The translations under genes and the position numbers were made by a program. A DNA stretch of 64,000 bases from Coriobacteriaceae bacterium (GTDB taxonomy: Bacteria > Actinomycetota > Coriobacteriia > Coriobacteriales > Coriobacteriaceae). How positions within the stretch are numbered: position 1 is the first letter of the stretch; every line of letters starts with the position of its first letter. The notes below the pieces were generated by a model. The model did not search any database, was not told the DNA's origin, and saw only the letters and a list, made by a program, of their open reading frames with translations. The stretch spans positions 62,350 through 126,349 of the forward strand of contig CABJEP010000006.1 of NCBI GenBank assembly GCA_902364645.1, written 5' to 3'. Positions 1 to 8,720 of the stretch are shown here, piece after piece.

Positions 1-1
1 C

Positions 2-724
2 CCGTATCTGTTCCGTCCGCTGGAGCATGGCGCCAACATCGTTGTCCACTCCGCAACCAAGTTCATCGGCGGCCACGGCACCTCGCTGGGCGGTGTGATC
101 GTCGACGGCGGTAACTTCGATTGGAAGGCGAGCGGAAAGTACGCCCAGATCGCTGAGCCCAACCCCTCCTACCATGGCGTCTCGTTTGCCGAGGCTGCCG
201 GTCCCGCCGCCTTCGCAACCTATGTCCGCGCCATCCTGCTGCGTGACGAGGGTGCCTGCATCAGCCCGTTCAACGCCTGGGTCCTGCTCCAGGGCACCGA
301 GACCCTGTCGCTGCGCGTTGACCGTCATGTCGAGAACACCAAGAAGGTCGTTGAGTTCCTTGCCGGCGACAGCCACGTTGCCAAGGTGAACCACCCGAGC
401 CTGCCTGAGTACCCCGATCACGAGCTCTATCAGAAGTACTTCCCCAACGGCGGCGCTTCGATCTTCACCTTTGAGATTAAGGGTGGCCAGGAGGCTGCCT
501 GGAAGTTCATCGATCATCTGCAGGTGTTCTCGCTGCTCGCCAACGTGGCCGACGTCAAGTCGCTCGTCGTGCACCCGGCTACCACCACGCACTCCCAGCT
601 CTCTGCCGAGGAGCTCGCCGAGCAGAACATCACGCCCTCCACGATCCGTCTTTCCATCGGTACCGAGAACGCCGAGGACATCATTTGGGATCTGAAGCAG
701 GCCTTCGCCGTGCTGGACGAGTAA
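2..724 (+). CDS. metY: O-acetylhomoserine sulfhydrylase, C-terminal part (5' end outside window)
   Basis: PLP-dependent Cys/Met-metabolism enzyme that makes homocysteine from O-acetylhomoserine and sulfide in the cytoplasm. The reading frame is open from base 2, so the N-terminal part lies upstream of the window. Visible is the PLP-lysine block [15 protein letters not shown] and a complete C-terminal domain ending in an [19 protein letters not shown] segment, both typical of the family. The gene ends 63 bases before a strong intrinsic terminator. Cystathionine synthase or lyase paralogues are alternatives, but the [15 protein letters not shown] context favours the sulfhydrylase. Confidence 0.9.
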   Translation, partial: PYLFRPLEHGANIVVHSATKFIGGHGTSLGGVIVDGGNFDWKASGKYAQIAEPNPSYHGVSFAEAAGPAAFATYVRAILLRDEGACISPFNAWVLLQGTETLSLRVDRHVENTKKVVEFLAGDSHVAKVNHPSLPEYPDHELYQKYFPNGGASIFTFEIKGGQEAAWKFIDHLQVFSLLANVADVKSLVVHPATTTHSQLSAEELAEQNITPSTIRLSIGTENAEDIIWDLKQAFAVLDE

Positions 725-787
725 GGCGACTTGTGCAAGGACCCCTTGCGACTCGATAGGTATAACTGCATAAATGCCTGCTCAAGG

Positions 788-824
788 CGCCTGCGCAAGC
801 AATGGTTGCGCAGGCGTCTTTTTT
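788..824 (+). terminator. intrinsic terminator of metY
   Basis: Perfect 11-bp stem CGCCTGCGCAA / TTGCGCAGGCG with a 7-nt loop, followed by TCTTTTTT. Confidence 0.9.
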
Positions 825-1035
825 GCATAGGAAGGGCGCTATTACAGGGTTTTTGGCATGCTTTATGCATTTGAGTTGTGGAAAACTCCTGTTGAGAGGA
901 TGTGAGTTTTACGCAATTGACGTGCGCCTTTTGAGTAAAACCGCAGGTCGCGATTTGCTCGAGGTACTATGCAGCGCGATCGAATCACACGCAGCTCAAA
1001 CGCAGCAAAAACGCACTACGGAGGTTTCCAGCTAC
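825..1035. other. intergenic region before the secreted protein gene
   Basis: The gap between metY and the next gene is 311 bases. Past the terminator it holds an inverted repeat (GTTTTAC at 906-912, GTAAAAC at 935-941) enclosing TTGACG, which could be an operator/promoter. I could not pair the TTGACG with a convincing -10 box. Nothing coding is seen. Confidence 0.35.
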
Positions 1036-1812
1036 ATGAGGATCGATTCACGAAAACCGAAAGCCGCTGCCCTTTCCGCCGCTCTGACCGTGGCACTTTT
1101 GGCAGGCGCCGGCGCAACTGATGCCCACGCGGCAACACTGTCCGATACGGTTGGATCTACGCCGTCCGAGGCGACGCTGGTACAGCCCGTTGATTATCGC
1201 GGCGATGGTTATGGTTCCATGCAGGAGTGGAACGCCTCGATGGAGGCCAAGCGCGATTCCCTTGAGATGCGCGCTCAGATCATTATGAATATGTATGGCG
1301 ACTATGCTACCGATGACGAGCGCGCTGTGCTGCAGGGTTGTATCGACGGTGCGGGTAGTCTGTTGACGATGGGGGAGGTCGACGCGAAGTCGACCGAGCT
1401 CGATGAGCTGCGCACTGCGCTTGAGAATGCCAAGCGCGAAGCGCTCGAGGCCGCCGCAGCCGAGGCGGAGGCTGCCGAGGCCGCCCAGGCTTCGTACTAC
1501 AACGCCGGTTACACTCCGTCCTACGCGTCTGCCGCGTCCTACGCGAACGGATCGGGCCTGACGCGCTCTGCGGGTGTCAATAACTACAACGGGCGCCGTG
1601 AGACCTATTACAGCAGCAACGTGTTGTATCACCACCGCACGGGCGAATGGACGCAGGATTCTGAGGGCTTCTGGCGCGATTCCGACGGCTATTACGTTGT
1701 TGCCGCGGGCGATATGGCCCAGGGCTCGACCTTTACGGGCTCCAAGGGTGATTGCAAGGTCTATGACTCCGGCTGCGCCGCCGGAACCACCGACTACTAC
1801 ACCGGTTGGTAA
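1036..1812 (+). CDS. secreted protein with C-terminal 3D/double-psi-barrel-like segment
   Basis: 258 residues. The ATG at 1036 follows GGAGG at 1020-1024 and gives a clean signal peptide: basic start, an alanine-rich hydrophobic stretch, then AHA-A cleavage. The middle is alanine/glutamate-rich and probably helical (ENAKREALEAAAAEAEAAEA), followed by a Tyr/Ser/Ala-rich linker. The last 60 residues contain VVAAGDMAQGSTF and KVYDSGCAAGTTDYYTGW. These resemble the ends of short 3D or RlpA-like barrel domains found in cell-wall proteins. Likely an exported envelope protein; enzyme activity is not established. Confidence 0.75.
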   Translation: MRIDSRKPKAAALSAALTVALLAGAGATDAHAATLSDTVGSTPSEATLVQPVDYRGDGYGSMQEWNASMEAKRDSLEMRAQIIMNMYGDYATDDERAVLQGCIDGAGSLLTMGEVDAKSTELDELRTALENAKREALEAAAAEAEAAEAAQASYYNAGYTPSYASAASYANGSGLTRSAGVNNYNGRRETYYSSNVLYHHRTGEWTQDSEGFWRDSDGYYVVAAGDMAQGSTFTGSKGDCKVYDSGCAAGTTDYYTGW

Positions 1813-2003
1813 TCTGCCATCAGAGCAAAATAGGCACATGATGGGCGGGCGTCTTTATCGAGCTTTCGGGCAACGTAAAGGCGCTCGTTTTATATTTGTA
1901 TTTGGGTTAACAGAGCCCTTACCGTGGCACTACGTTGGGCATATGGGCGCGGGGCACACTAAGTCATGAGAAACAAAGTCTTTCCCGTGGAGGAAGTGGT
2001 CTC

Positions 2004-2210
2004 ATGAACGCTCGAGATATCGCTATCGCCGCCGTCGCATTGGTACTTGGCTGTCTTGGCCCTACAGCTGCGCTTGTCGTAGGCATGCAGGGCTCGTGCG
2101 GGGCTGCTCCTATTGTGGTCGGCGCGCTCATCGCAGCAGCGCTGCTGGGAAGTGCGGGCGTGACCCTTTGCCGCGATGACGAGGACGAGACGCCGCAGGT
2201 GCGGCGCTAG
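2004..2210 (+). CDS. small membrane protein, two predicted transmembrane segments
   Basis: 68 residues starting at the ATG at 2004 behind GTGGAGGAAGTGG. Two hydrophobic stretches (about residues 5-27 and 34-55, the second containing IVVGALIAAALLGSAGV) are followed by a charged tail with DDEDETPQ. No family recognised. It stands alone between the secreted protein gene and a terminator. Confidence 0.6.
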   Translation: MNARDIAIAAVALVLGCLGPTAALVVGMQGSCGAAPIVVGALIAAALLGSAGVTLCRDDEDETPQVRR

Positions 2211-2250
2211 CCGTTGTGAAGCTGGTTTTGCCCATAGATGAAGAAGGAAG

Positions 2251-2286
2251 CCGCCGCAAGGGGAGTGCCCTTTGCGGCGGTTTTTG
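2251..2286 (+). terminator. intrinsic terminator
   Basis: Stem CCGCCGCAAGGG / CCCTTTGCGGCGG followed by TTTTT. It lies between convergent genes and could serve both strands. Confidence 0.85.
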
Positions 2287-2318
2287 CTATTGAGACTGTT
2301 GGATGCGGTGCGGCGGCG

Positions 2319-3233
2319 TTACCAGCTGGCCTCGATTTCGCGGATGCGCGAATAGAGCCATTCGTTTTGCGGCACCTGGATACCGTGCTTGGCCGCGAGG
2401 CGGCAGATGGTACCCGCAAATTCCTCGACCTCGGTTCTGCGTTGAGCGATGCGGTCTTGCGCCATCGAGGGCATGCCGGCGGGATCGAGCCCTTTTATGA
2501 GACGCACCATCTGCGTTAGGTCTGCCTCGGTGAGCTCGATGCCCTCGGCATTGGCGACTGCAAGCGTCTCGCGCATGGCGGAGACAAAACTGCGGAGCTG
2601 CTCGGAGCCCTGCTCCGTAGCGCTTCCGTAGGTGCCGCCGTAGGCCATACAGGTCTGGTTGATGCCGTCGTTGAGCATGAGTTTGGCCCACATGCGATGT
2701 GCGATGTCGTGCTCGACGGTATGGGCGATGCCGCAACGCGTGTAGAGCTCGTCGATGGCGATAACGGTTGCGGGGTCGGTGCCCGCTGCCGCACCAAAGC
2801 GGATCTCGCCGGCATTGGTATAGGTGAGCTCCCCGTTGAGGAATACGGCGTCCATGCCCTGGCAGATACCAAGGACGGTGTGCTCCCAGCCAAAGCGCTC
2901 GGCAATCTTCTGCTCGCTCGTGATGCCGTTGCACAGCGACGCGATCAGCGTGTCGGGTCCCACGACGCTTTCCAGGGTTTTGAGCACCACATCGAGCCCG
3001 GTTGTCTTGACCGTGAGGATGACCAGGTCGACGGGCGTCGCCTCGCTCGCGCGGACGGACTTGAGCGCGCAGGGCTTGCCGTTGACGGTGAGCGCATCAC
3101 CTGCGTGGCGCTCAAAGCGCGCGTCGTCCATAACGTATTCGACGGCGTCGTTGCCGAGCGCTTGGGCGATCATGCTGCCGTAGAGCAGGCCCACGCCGCC
3201 CTTGCCGATGAAGGCGACCTTGTTGATCTGCAT
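2319..3233 (-). CDS. ketopantoate reductase family protein (PanE/ApbA)
   Basis: 304 residues. The N-terminal Rossmann fold begins VAFIGKGGVGLLYGSMIAQ (GxGxxG variant) and the C-terminal helical domain carries KLMLNDGINQTC, close to the PanE K...N..N pattern. Expected reaction is NADPH-dependent reduction of 2-dehydropantoate to pantoate, or of a related 2-oxo acid. I chose the ATG at 3233 because GGGGAG sits 9 bases upstream, whereas the ATG at 3242 abuts that Shine-Dalgarno directly. No pantothenate genes are adjacent, so substrate is uncertain. Confidence 0.85.
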   Translation of the reverse strand: MQINKVAFIGKGGVGLLYGSMIAQALGNDAVEYVMDDARFERHAGDALTVNGKPCALKSVRASEATPVDLVILTVKTTGLDVVLKTLESVVGPDTLIASLCNGITSEQKIAERFGWEHTVLGICQGMDAVFLNGELTYTNAGEIRFGAAAGTDPATVIAIDELYTRCGIAHTVEHDIAHRMWAKLMLNDGINQTCMAYGGTYGSATEQGSEQLRSFVSAMRETLAVANAEGIELTEADLTQMVRLIKGLDPAGMPSMAQDRIAQRRTEVEEFAGTICRLAAKHGIQVPQNEWLYSRIREIEASW

Positions 3234-3350
3234 GTGAATCATCTCCCCATAAAAAGGCGCCCGCGTATGGGGCGCCTGATGGATTGTATGCCGCCGGGCC
3301 ATGTCGCGTGCACCGGATGGCCGTATTTAGAAGAACAAACGCATGGGAAC

Positions 3351-4121
3351 TTATGACGCGGGGCAGACCGCAAAGACACGTGCGGGATATCCGACGCCAT
3401 CACGCACCTTGGGGAAGGTGCAGAAGATGACGGCGCCCGTGGCGGGAAGCTCGTCTAGATGGTCCATGACCTCGATCTGATAGCGGTCGACCGAGAGGAT
3501 GTACTGTTCGCCGGGGTAGGGGTAGGCGTCCTCACGCGTGGTCACGCTCGCCGGGTCGGTGTCAGCCGGCTCGTGGCCGATGGCGCCGATGTCGCGCTCT
3601 TCAACGAGCCACTTGATGGCGCCGAGGTCCCAGCCGGGGTAGTGGGGCTGGCCGTCCTCGTCCTTGTTCTCGAGGTCGGCGAGCTTGGACCAGTCGGAGC
3701 GGAAGGCGACGAAAGCGTCCTCGGGAATGCGACCGTGCTCATCCTCCCAGGCTTTGAGGTCCTCGATGGTCAGGATAAAGTCGGGATTCGCGGCGCACTC
3801 CTCATGCTTGTCGATCACGCAGAGCGGATGCATAAACTCGATGGGTTCAATCTCGCCAAGGGAACGACCCTCGACATGGAAGTGGCGCGGCGCGTCGACG
3901 TGGGTGCCGTACTGCGAGGCGACCGAATACTGGAAGCAACGCATGGGCGCGAGCATGTCCTCGGGCGTGCCGGGCAGGTAGTCGAAGAGCTTGGTGGACT
4001 CAAATGGCTTAAAGCCAAACCAGTGCGGGGTGTCGCATGAGAGCGTGTGGGTGAGGTCGACCCAGCGATAATCGTTGCTTTTGAGCTGGGAGGCGAGGTT
4101 CCAAAGGTCGAGCGCGGGCAT
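3351..4121 (-). CDS. cyclase family protein (kynurenine formamidase-like metal hydrolase)
   Basis: 256 residues with the family metal-binding signature YGTHVDAPRHF and a second conserved stretch FRSDW. Members hydrolyse N-formylkynurenine or related amides and esters. The start ATG at 4121 is preceded by GAAAGGA. It is divergent from the aldo/keto reductase gene, with about 160 bases between them. No tryptophan degradation genes are nearby, so the substrate cannot be assigned. Confidence 0.85.
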   Translation of the reverse strand: MPALDLWNLASQLKSNDYRWVDLTHTLSCDTPHWFGFKPFESTKLFDYLPGTPEDMLAPMRCFQYSVASQYGTHVDAPRHFHVEGRSLGEIEPIEFMHPLCVIDKHEECAANPDFILTIEDLKAWEDEHGRIPEDAFVAFRSDWSKLADLENKDEDGQPHYPGWDLGAIKWLVEERDIGAIGHEPADTDPASVTTREDAYPYPGEQYILSVDRYQIEVMDHLDELPATGAVIFCTFPKVRDGVGYPARVFAVCPAS

Positions 4122-4284
4122 GGGCGGTTCCTTTCATCGGGCTTTTTGCTGATGTTAAAGCGGTGCCGTGACAGCTCGATTTCTGCTGCGTTACGATACG
4201 TTCTCGATTGCGATTCCACGATGTTTCGGCCGCGTGACCATTGTGTTTCGTCTTGCCGGGGTGCTGATGGCGAAAGGAGGGGCC

Positions 4285-5475
4285 GTGCAATACCGCGTTG
4301 ACCCCAAAAGTGGTAACCGAATATCCGCTCTGGGTCTGGGCTGCATGAGATTTCCCGGTGCGCCGGGACACCCCGATGCGAAGACATCCGATGCCATCAT
4401 TTCCCGTGCGGTGGAGCAGGGGATTAATTATCTGGATACCGCGTATCTCTATCCCGGTAACGAGGTGTGCGTGGGCGCCTCACTTGAGCGCTTGGGGCTG
4501 CGCGACCGGGTGTTGCTGGCGACTAAGTTGCCGCACGCTTCGTGCAAATGTGCGGAGGATTTCGACCGCTTTTTTGACGAGCAGCGGCACCGTTTGCGGA
4601 CCGACCATATTGACTACTACCTTATGCACAACATCACCTCGCCCGCCCAGTGGGAGCGCGTGGTGGCGTTGGGCATCGAGGACTGGATTGCGCACCAAAA
4701 GGCTGCGGGGCGTATTCGCCAGATAGGTTTTTCGTACCACGGCAGCGCCGCGGACTTCCTCACGATGCTTGACGCGTATGACTGGGATTTTTGCCAGATC
4801 CAGTACAACTACGCTGGAGAGCGCTACCAAGCGGGAACGGCGGGACTCATGGCGGCTGCGGAGCGCGGGCTCGCGGTGTTTGTGATGGAGCCGCTTTTGG
4901 GTGGACGCCTGGCGGGCAAGCTGCCTCCGCGGGCCCGCGCCGCGCTCGATGGCGCCCGTGACCCGCATTTGCGCACTCCTGCCGCCTGGGGACTTTCGTG
5001 GGTGTGGAACCATCCTCAGGTCACGATGCTGCTTTCGGGCATGACCGATACCGCACAGGTGGACGAGAACGCGGCATTGGCGGATCGCGCACTGCCGAAT
5101 TCGATGACGACAGAGCAGCTCGATACCATCGCACGTGTGCTGGCGGAGTTTGAAAAATCGAATCGCGTGCCCTGCACGGGATGCGGCTACTGCATGCCAT
5201 GTCCCAAGGGTATTAACATTCCCGGCTGCTTTGCCGCTTACAACGCGAGCTATGCGCACAGCTGGTTTACGGGGCTGTCGCAATACTTTACGGCGAGCGC
5301 GGTGCGCACGAGCGAGCCCAAGCTCGTGAGCAATTGCGTCAAGTGCGGCAAATGCGCACGTCACTGCCCGCAGCACATCGATATTCCCGAGCGTCTCGAC
5401 GATGTGCGCCGACGTTTCCAGCCTGGCCCCGTAACGGCCGCGCTTAAAGTCTTCAGCAAAACTCGCTCCTCATGA
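4285..5475 (+). CDS. aldo/keto reductase with C-terminal 4Fe-4S ferredoxin domain
   Basis: 396 residues from a GTG at 4285 placed by AAAGGAGG five bases upstream; upstream in-frame ATGs lack such a site. Residues about 1-280 are an AKR barrel with LDTAYLYPG (Asp/Tyr), ATKLPH (Lys) and DYYLMHNI (His) catalytic positions. About residue 297 begins CTGCGYCMPCPKGINIPGC and about 351 CVKCGKCARHCPQHIDIP, forming two cluster-binding motifs. Such proteins are common in anaerobes and may exchange electrons with ferredoxin. Physiological substrate unknown. Confidence 0.9.
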   Translation: MQYRVDPKSGNRISALGLGCMRFPGAPGHPDAKTSDAIISRAVEQGINYLDTAYLYPGNEVCVGASLERLGLRDRVLLATKLPHASCKCAEDFDRFFDEQRHRLRTDHIDYYLMHNITSPAQWERVVALGIEDWIAHQKAAGRIRQIGFSYHGSAADFLTMLDAYDWDFCQIQYNYAGERYQAGTAGLMAAAERGLAVFVMEPLLGGRLAGKLPPRARAALDGARDPHLRTPAAWGLSWVWNHPQVTMLLSGMTDTAQVDENAALADRALPNSMTTEQLDTIARVLAEFEKSNRVPCTGCGYCMPCPKGINIPGCFAAYNASYAHSWFTGLSQYFTASAVRTSEPKLVSNCVKCGKCARHCPQHIDIPERLDDVRRRFQPGPVTAALKVFSKTRSS

Positions 5476-5476
5476 C

Positions 5477-5565
5477 CCTTTTATATCTTGTGATGGAATA
5501 GTTCCTGTTTACGGCAGAATAGGGCGATAGCAGGAACTATTTCGTCGCAACTGAAGGGAGCTGTC
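5477..5565 (+). promoter_or_regulatory. leader hairpin, copy 1 of a two-copy covarying element
   Basis: A block starting CCCTTTTATATCTTGTG contains an imperfect inverted repeat with arms 5492-5507 and 5531-5546 (16 pairs counting two G-U) around a 23-nt loop. It is followed by CGCAACTGAAGGGAGCTG, which includes the Shine-Dalgarno for the gene at 5566. Flanks and loop match the element before the next gene (6636-6728), whereas the upper stem differs with compensatory changes. Confidence 0.7.
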
Positions 5566-6585
5566 GTGGGCCATCGGGATTCATGTGATGATTTGCGTGA
5601 GGTTCGTTGGGGCGTTTTGGGCGCTGGGCACATTTCGCATCGATTTGCATCGTCGCTCAAGAAGGTCGACAGGGCACGGCTTGTGGCTGCCGCCGGTCGC
5701 ACTCCTTCGCATGTTGAGGAGTTTTGCAGGGCGTTTTCGATCGATGCTGCGCACAGTTATGTCACGGCTGACGATGGCGGCGATGCGGCTTATGATGCGC
5801 TGATTGCCGACCCCGATGTCGACGCAATCTACTTGGCTCTTCCGCATGGTATGCATACGCGTTGGGCCTGTCGCGCGCTGCGCGCCGGAAAGGCCGTGCT
5901 GTGCGAAAAGCCGGCCGTTTTGAGTGAGGAAGAGGCTCTCTCGATTGCCTCCGCCTCTCGCGAGTGCGGCGTGCTGTTTATGGAGGCGATGAAGAATCGG
6001 TTTTGCCCGATGCGCACTCGCGTGGAGGACTTGCTTGCGTCGGGCGAGCTCGGCTGTATCGTCTCGATCGAAAGCGTGCAAAAACTCGATTATGGTGAGT
6101 CCCCTTCGAGTTATCTGCTCGATCCGTTGCAGGGCGGCTGTCTATATGACATGGGCTGCTATGCGGTCGGGTGGTTTGAGGATTTGCTTGCGGGTGCGTG
6201 CGATGTTTCGTCTCGTGAAGTTCGCTGGCGTGACGTATCGGGCGGCCGCGTGGATTGGGCCGATGAGATTCATATGAGTGTCGGCGGTATACCCATTCAT
6301 ATGGTGTGCGACGGCAAAGCAGCATATGAAAGCCGCTTAACGATTGCCTGCGAACGGGGTTCGTTGGAAATCGAGCGCCTCCATCGCCCCGAGCTCGCCC
6401 ATGTGAAGTACTCCGACGGTCGAGTGCTCGAAATCGACGCCCCATTTGAGGTCGATGATTTTTACGGCGAAGCTTCGCATGCGACTCAGCTCATCCGGGC
6501 GGGGAAACTCGAGAGTCCCGTCATGCCCCTTGCCGCCACACAGCGCTGCGCGCAGATCATCGATGCGATTCGCTTGACGCTCTAG
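5566..6585 (+). CDS. Gfo/Idh/MocA family NAD(P)-dependent oxidoreductase
   Basis: 339 residues from a GTG at 5566 with AAGGGAG seven bases upstream. The N-terminal Rossmann domain has WGVLGAGHISHRFASSL, and the conserved CEKP motif reads VLCEKPAVLSEEEA. The C-terminal part follows the usual alpha/beta substrate domain. The family oxidises or reduces sugars, inositols and trans-dihydrodiols. No sugar operon surrounds it, so specificity is open. It is preceded by the repeated leader hairpin, shared with the following endonuclease IV gene. Confidence 0.9.
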   Translation: MGHRDSCDDLREVRWGVLGAGHISHRFASSLKKVDRARLVAAAGRTPSHVEEFCRAFSIDAAHSYVTADDGGDAAYDALIADPDVDAIYLALPHGMHTRWACRALRAGKAVLCEKPAVLSEEEALSIASASRECGVLFMEAMKNRFCPMRTRVEDLLASGELGCIVSIESVQKLDYGESPSSYLLDPLQGGCLYDMGCYAVGWFEDLLAGACDVSSREVRWRDVSGGRVDWADEIHMSVGGIPIHMVCDGKAAYESRLTIACERGSLEIERLHRPELAHVKYSDGRVLEIDAPFEVDDFYGEASHATQLIRAGKLESPVMPLAATQRCAQIIDAIRLTL

Positions 6586-6635
6586 GCTGCGGTGCTGCTG
6601 CTCAAGGGGGCTCGGCGGACCGTGCCCCTGATGCC

Positions 6636-6728
6636 CCTTTTATATCTTGCGGTGGAATACGGTCTGTTTGCGCCAAAATAAGGCACCAATAGACCGTATT
6701 TCACCGCAACTGATGAGGGGAGCTGGAG
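6636..6728 (+). promoter_or_regulatory. leader hairpin, copy 2 of a two-copy covarying element
   Basis: Begins CCCCTTTTATATCTTGCG. Arms at 6649-6665 and 6691-6707 pair over 17 positions (one G-U) around a 25-nt loop containing GCCAAAATAAGGC. It ends in CGCAACTGATGAGGGGAGC, placing the Shine-Dalgarno just before the ATG at 6729. Layout and spacing match the copy before the 5566 gene. The 5' part may also close a terminator-like stem (AAGGGGGC ... GCCCCTTTT) for the upstream gene. Confidence 0.7.
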
Positions 6729-7595
6729 ATGCTAACGATCGGGTGTCATCTTTCGACGACGAAGGGCTATCGGGCAATGGGGGAGACGGCGTTGTCCATT
6801 GGTGCCAATACCTTTGCGTTCTTTACGCGCAACCCGCGCGGTGGCAAGGCAAAAGACCTTGACATGGATGACGTGGCGGCTCTGCGCGAGCTTATGGCGC
6901 AAAACGACTTTGGACCGCTGGTGGCGCATGCCCCGTATACCTATAACCCCTGCTCCGCTAAGGAGCGAGCGCGCGAGTTTGCCTTGGAGGCTATGGCGGA
7001 AGATTTGCAGCGTCTGGAAGCACTGCCCGGCAACTACTACAACTTCCATCCCGGTGCGCATGTGGGACAGGGGGCAGACGCCGGCATTCAGATGATTGTC
7101 GACACGCTGTGCCAGGTGATGTTTGAGGGACAGCAGACGACGGTATTGCTCGAGACCATGGCGGGTAAGGGCACCGAGGTGGGCCGTAGCTTTGAAGAGC
7201 TGGCGTGCATTATCGAGGGCGTTGCCGCCAAGTGTCCAGAGCTATCCGATAAGCTGGGCGTTTGTTTGGACACCTGCCATGTGAGCGATGCCGGCTACGA
7301 CATCATCCATGATCTGGACGGCGTACTCGACGAGTTCGACCGCGTGGTGGGTATCGAGCGCTTGCGCGCCGTGCATATCAATGACTCCAAGAACCCCTGC
7401 GGCGCCCATAAGGATCGCCACGAGTGCATTGGCAAGGGCTACCTGGGTAGTGAAGAGTTTGGTGGCGGTATGCAGGTTATGCAGAATATTGTATCGAATA
7501 GCCGCTTGCGTGCACTTCCATTTATTTTGGAGACGCCGAACGAACTTGCAGGTTATGCAGCTGAAATCAAACTGTTAAGGTCATTGCAGCAGTAA
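6729..7595 (+). CDS. nfo: deoxyribonuclease IV (AP endonuclease, endonuclease IV family)
   Basis: 288 residues, typical length. The TIM-barrel zinc-site motifs are present: IGCHLS at the start, [44 protein letters not shown] and ILETPN. The enzyme incises DNA 5' to abasic sites in base excision repair. The ATG at 6729 lies behind GGGGAGCTGGAG. It shares the repeated leader hairpin with the oxidoreductase gene upstream. Confidence 0.95.
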   Translation: MLTIGCHLSTTKGYRAMGETALSIGANTFAFFTRNPRGGKAKDLDMDDVAALRELMAQNDFGPLVAHAPYTYNPCSAKERAREFALEAMAEDLQRLEALPGNYYNFHPGAHVGQGADAGIQMIVDTLCQVMFEGQQTTVLLETMAGKGTEVGRSFEELACIIEGVAAKCPELSDKLGVCLDTCHVSDAGYDIIHDLDGVLDEFDRVVGIERLRAVHINDSKNPCGAHKDRHECIGKGYLGSEEFGGGMQVMQNIVSNSRLRALPFILETPNELAGYAAEIKLLRSLQQ

Positions 7596-7656
7596 TGACT
7601 GTTGCTAAGTGGAGTATTCCATTCACGTTATGGGTTTGTTTCAATCAGTTTTCTCA

Positions 7657-7685
7657 TTGCAGATTCGTAATTCCGGGTGCATAAT
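7657..7685 (+). promoter_or_regulatory. promoter of the amino-acid ABC transporter operon
   Basis: TTGCAG (7657-7662), 17-bp spacer, CATAAT (7680-7685) preceded by TG. It lies about 58 bases before the start of the binding-protein gene. Confidence 0.65.
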
Positions 7686-7742
7686 AGCCAACAGTTTTTG
7701 CAGACCTCTGAATCAAACGGGGTCACTGGAAGGAGACTGATT

Positions 7743-8603
7743 ATGAAGCTCAAGAAGCTTGGCGCGTTTGCAGCCACGGGCGCCATGGCGCTCGCTCTTG
7801 CACTGACGGGCTGTGGTTCGTCCAACGCCACCTCTGGTTCCGATGCCGGTTCCAGCAGCTCTGACAACGCGAAGGTCGAGAAGGTCGACGGCTCCAAGGA
7901 GTATGCACTCGTCAAGGACGGTACGCTCACCGTCGGCACCTCTGCCGAGTACGCTCCGTTTGAGTACAAGGATGACAACGGCGATTATCAGGGCTTTGAC
8001 CTTGAGCTCATCAAGGCTATCGGCGACAAGCTGGGCCTGGATGTCGAGTATGTCAACAATGACTTTGACACGCTGGTTCCGGGCGTCGCTTCGGGCGCCA
8101 AGTATGACGTTTCCATCGCGGCTATCACCGACACGCCCGAGCGTGAGAAGGAAGTCACTTTCTCTGATTCCTACTACATGGACGATCAGGCTATCGTGAC
8201 CAAGGTCGATAACACCGACATCACGGCCGACAACTACAGCGAGAAGCTCAACAACGCCGACGCTACCATCATCGTCCAGTCTGGCTCGACCGCCGAGGCC
8301 TTTGCCCAGGAGAACTTCCCCAAGGCCAAGATTGTTCCCTACAAGGACGCCACCGAGTGCTTCAGCGCCCTGCAGTCCGATAAGGGTGACGCCGTGGTGA
8401 CCAACCGCTCCGTCGCCAGCCAGCTGACCGCCGAGCAGTTCAACACCTGCCAGACCATCAAGCAGATCAGCACCGGCGAGGAGTACGCCATCGCCATCAA
8501 CCAGGGCAACACTAAGCTCAAGGACGACATCAACCAGGCCATCAAGGACCTGACCGATGACGGTACCGTTGACGCCCTCATGGCTAAGTACAACATCAAG
8601 TAA
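7743..8603 (+). CDS. amino-acid ABC transporter substrate-binding lipoprotein (family 3)
   Basis: 286 residues from the ATG at 7743 behind GGAAGGAGAC. The N-terminus is a lipoprotein signal: KK-rich start, hydrophobic AATGAMALALALTGC, lipobox LTGC. The mature protein has the SBP_bac_3 opening VGTSAEYAPFEYKDDNGDYQ and GFDLELIKAIGDKLG, typical of polar amino-acid or cystine binding proteins. It delivers substrate to the permease and ATPase encoded downstream. Exact amino acid not determinable from sequence alone. Confidence 0.92.
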   Translation: MKLKKLGAFAATGAMALALALTGCGSSNATSGSDAGSSSSDNAKVEKVDGSKEYALVKDGTLTVGTSAEYAPFEYKDDNGDYQGFDLELIKAIGDKLGLDVEYVNNDFDTLVPGVASGAKYDVSIAAITDTPEREKEVTFSDSYYMDDQAIVTKVDNTDITADNYSEKLNNADATIIVQSGSTAEAFAQENFPKAKIVPYKDATECFSALQSDKGDAVVTNRSVASQLTAEQFNTCQTIKQISTGEEYAIAINQGNTKLKDDINQAIKDLTDDGTVDALMAKYNIK

Positions 8604-8620
8604 AATAGTCACTTGATTGC

Positions 8621-8664
8621 GCGCGGGCCCTTTCCGTTTTGCGGAGAGGGCCTTTGCGCTTTTC
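8621..8664 (+). terminator. hairpin between binding protein and permease genes
   Basis: Stem GGCCCTTTCCG / CGGAGAGGGCC with a short U-containing loop, followed by TTTGCGCTTTTC. The weak U-run suggests partial termination, which would favour expression of the binding protein over the membrane subunits. Confidence 0.6.
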
Positions 8665-8720
8665 TTGACGGAGAGCGTTTCCGTCTCGTTTTGCCGGCAA
8701 CTTCTACGATAGGAGCCACC

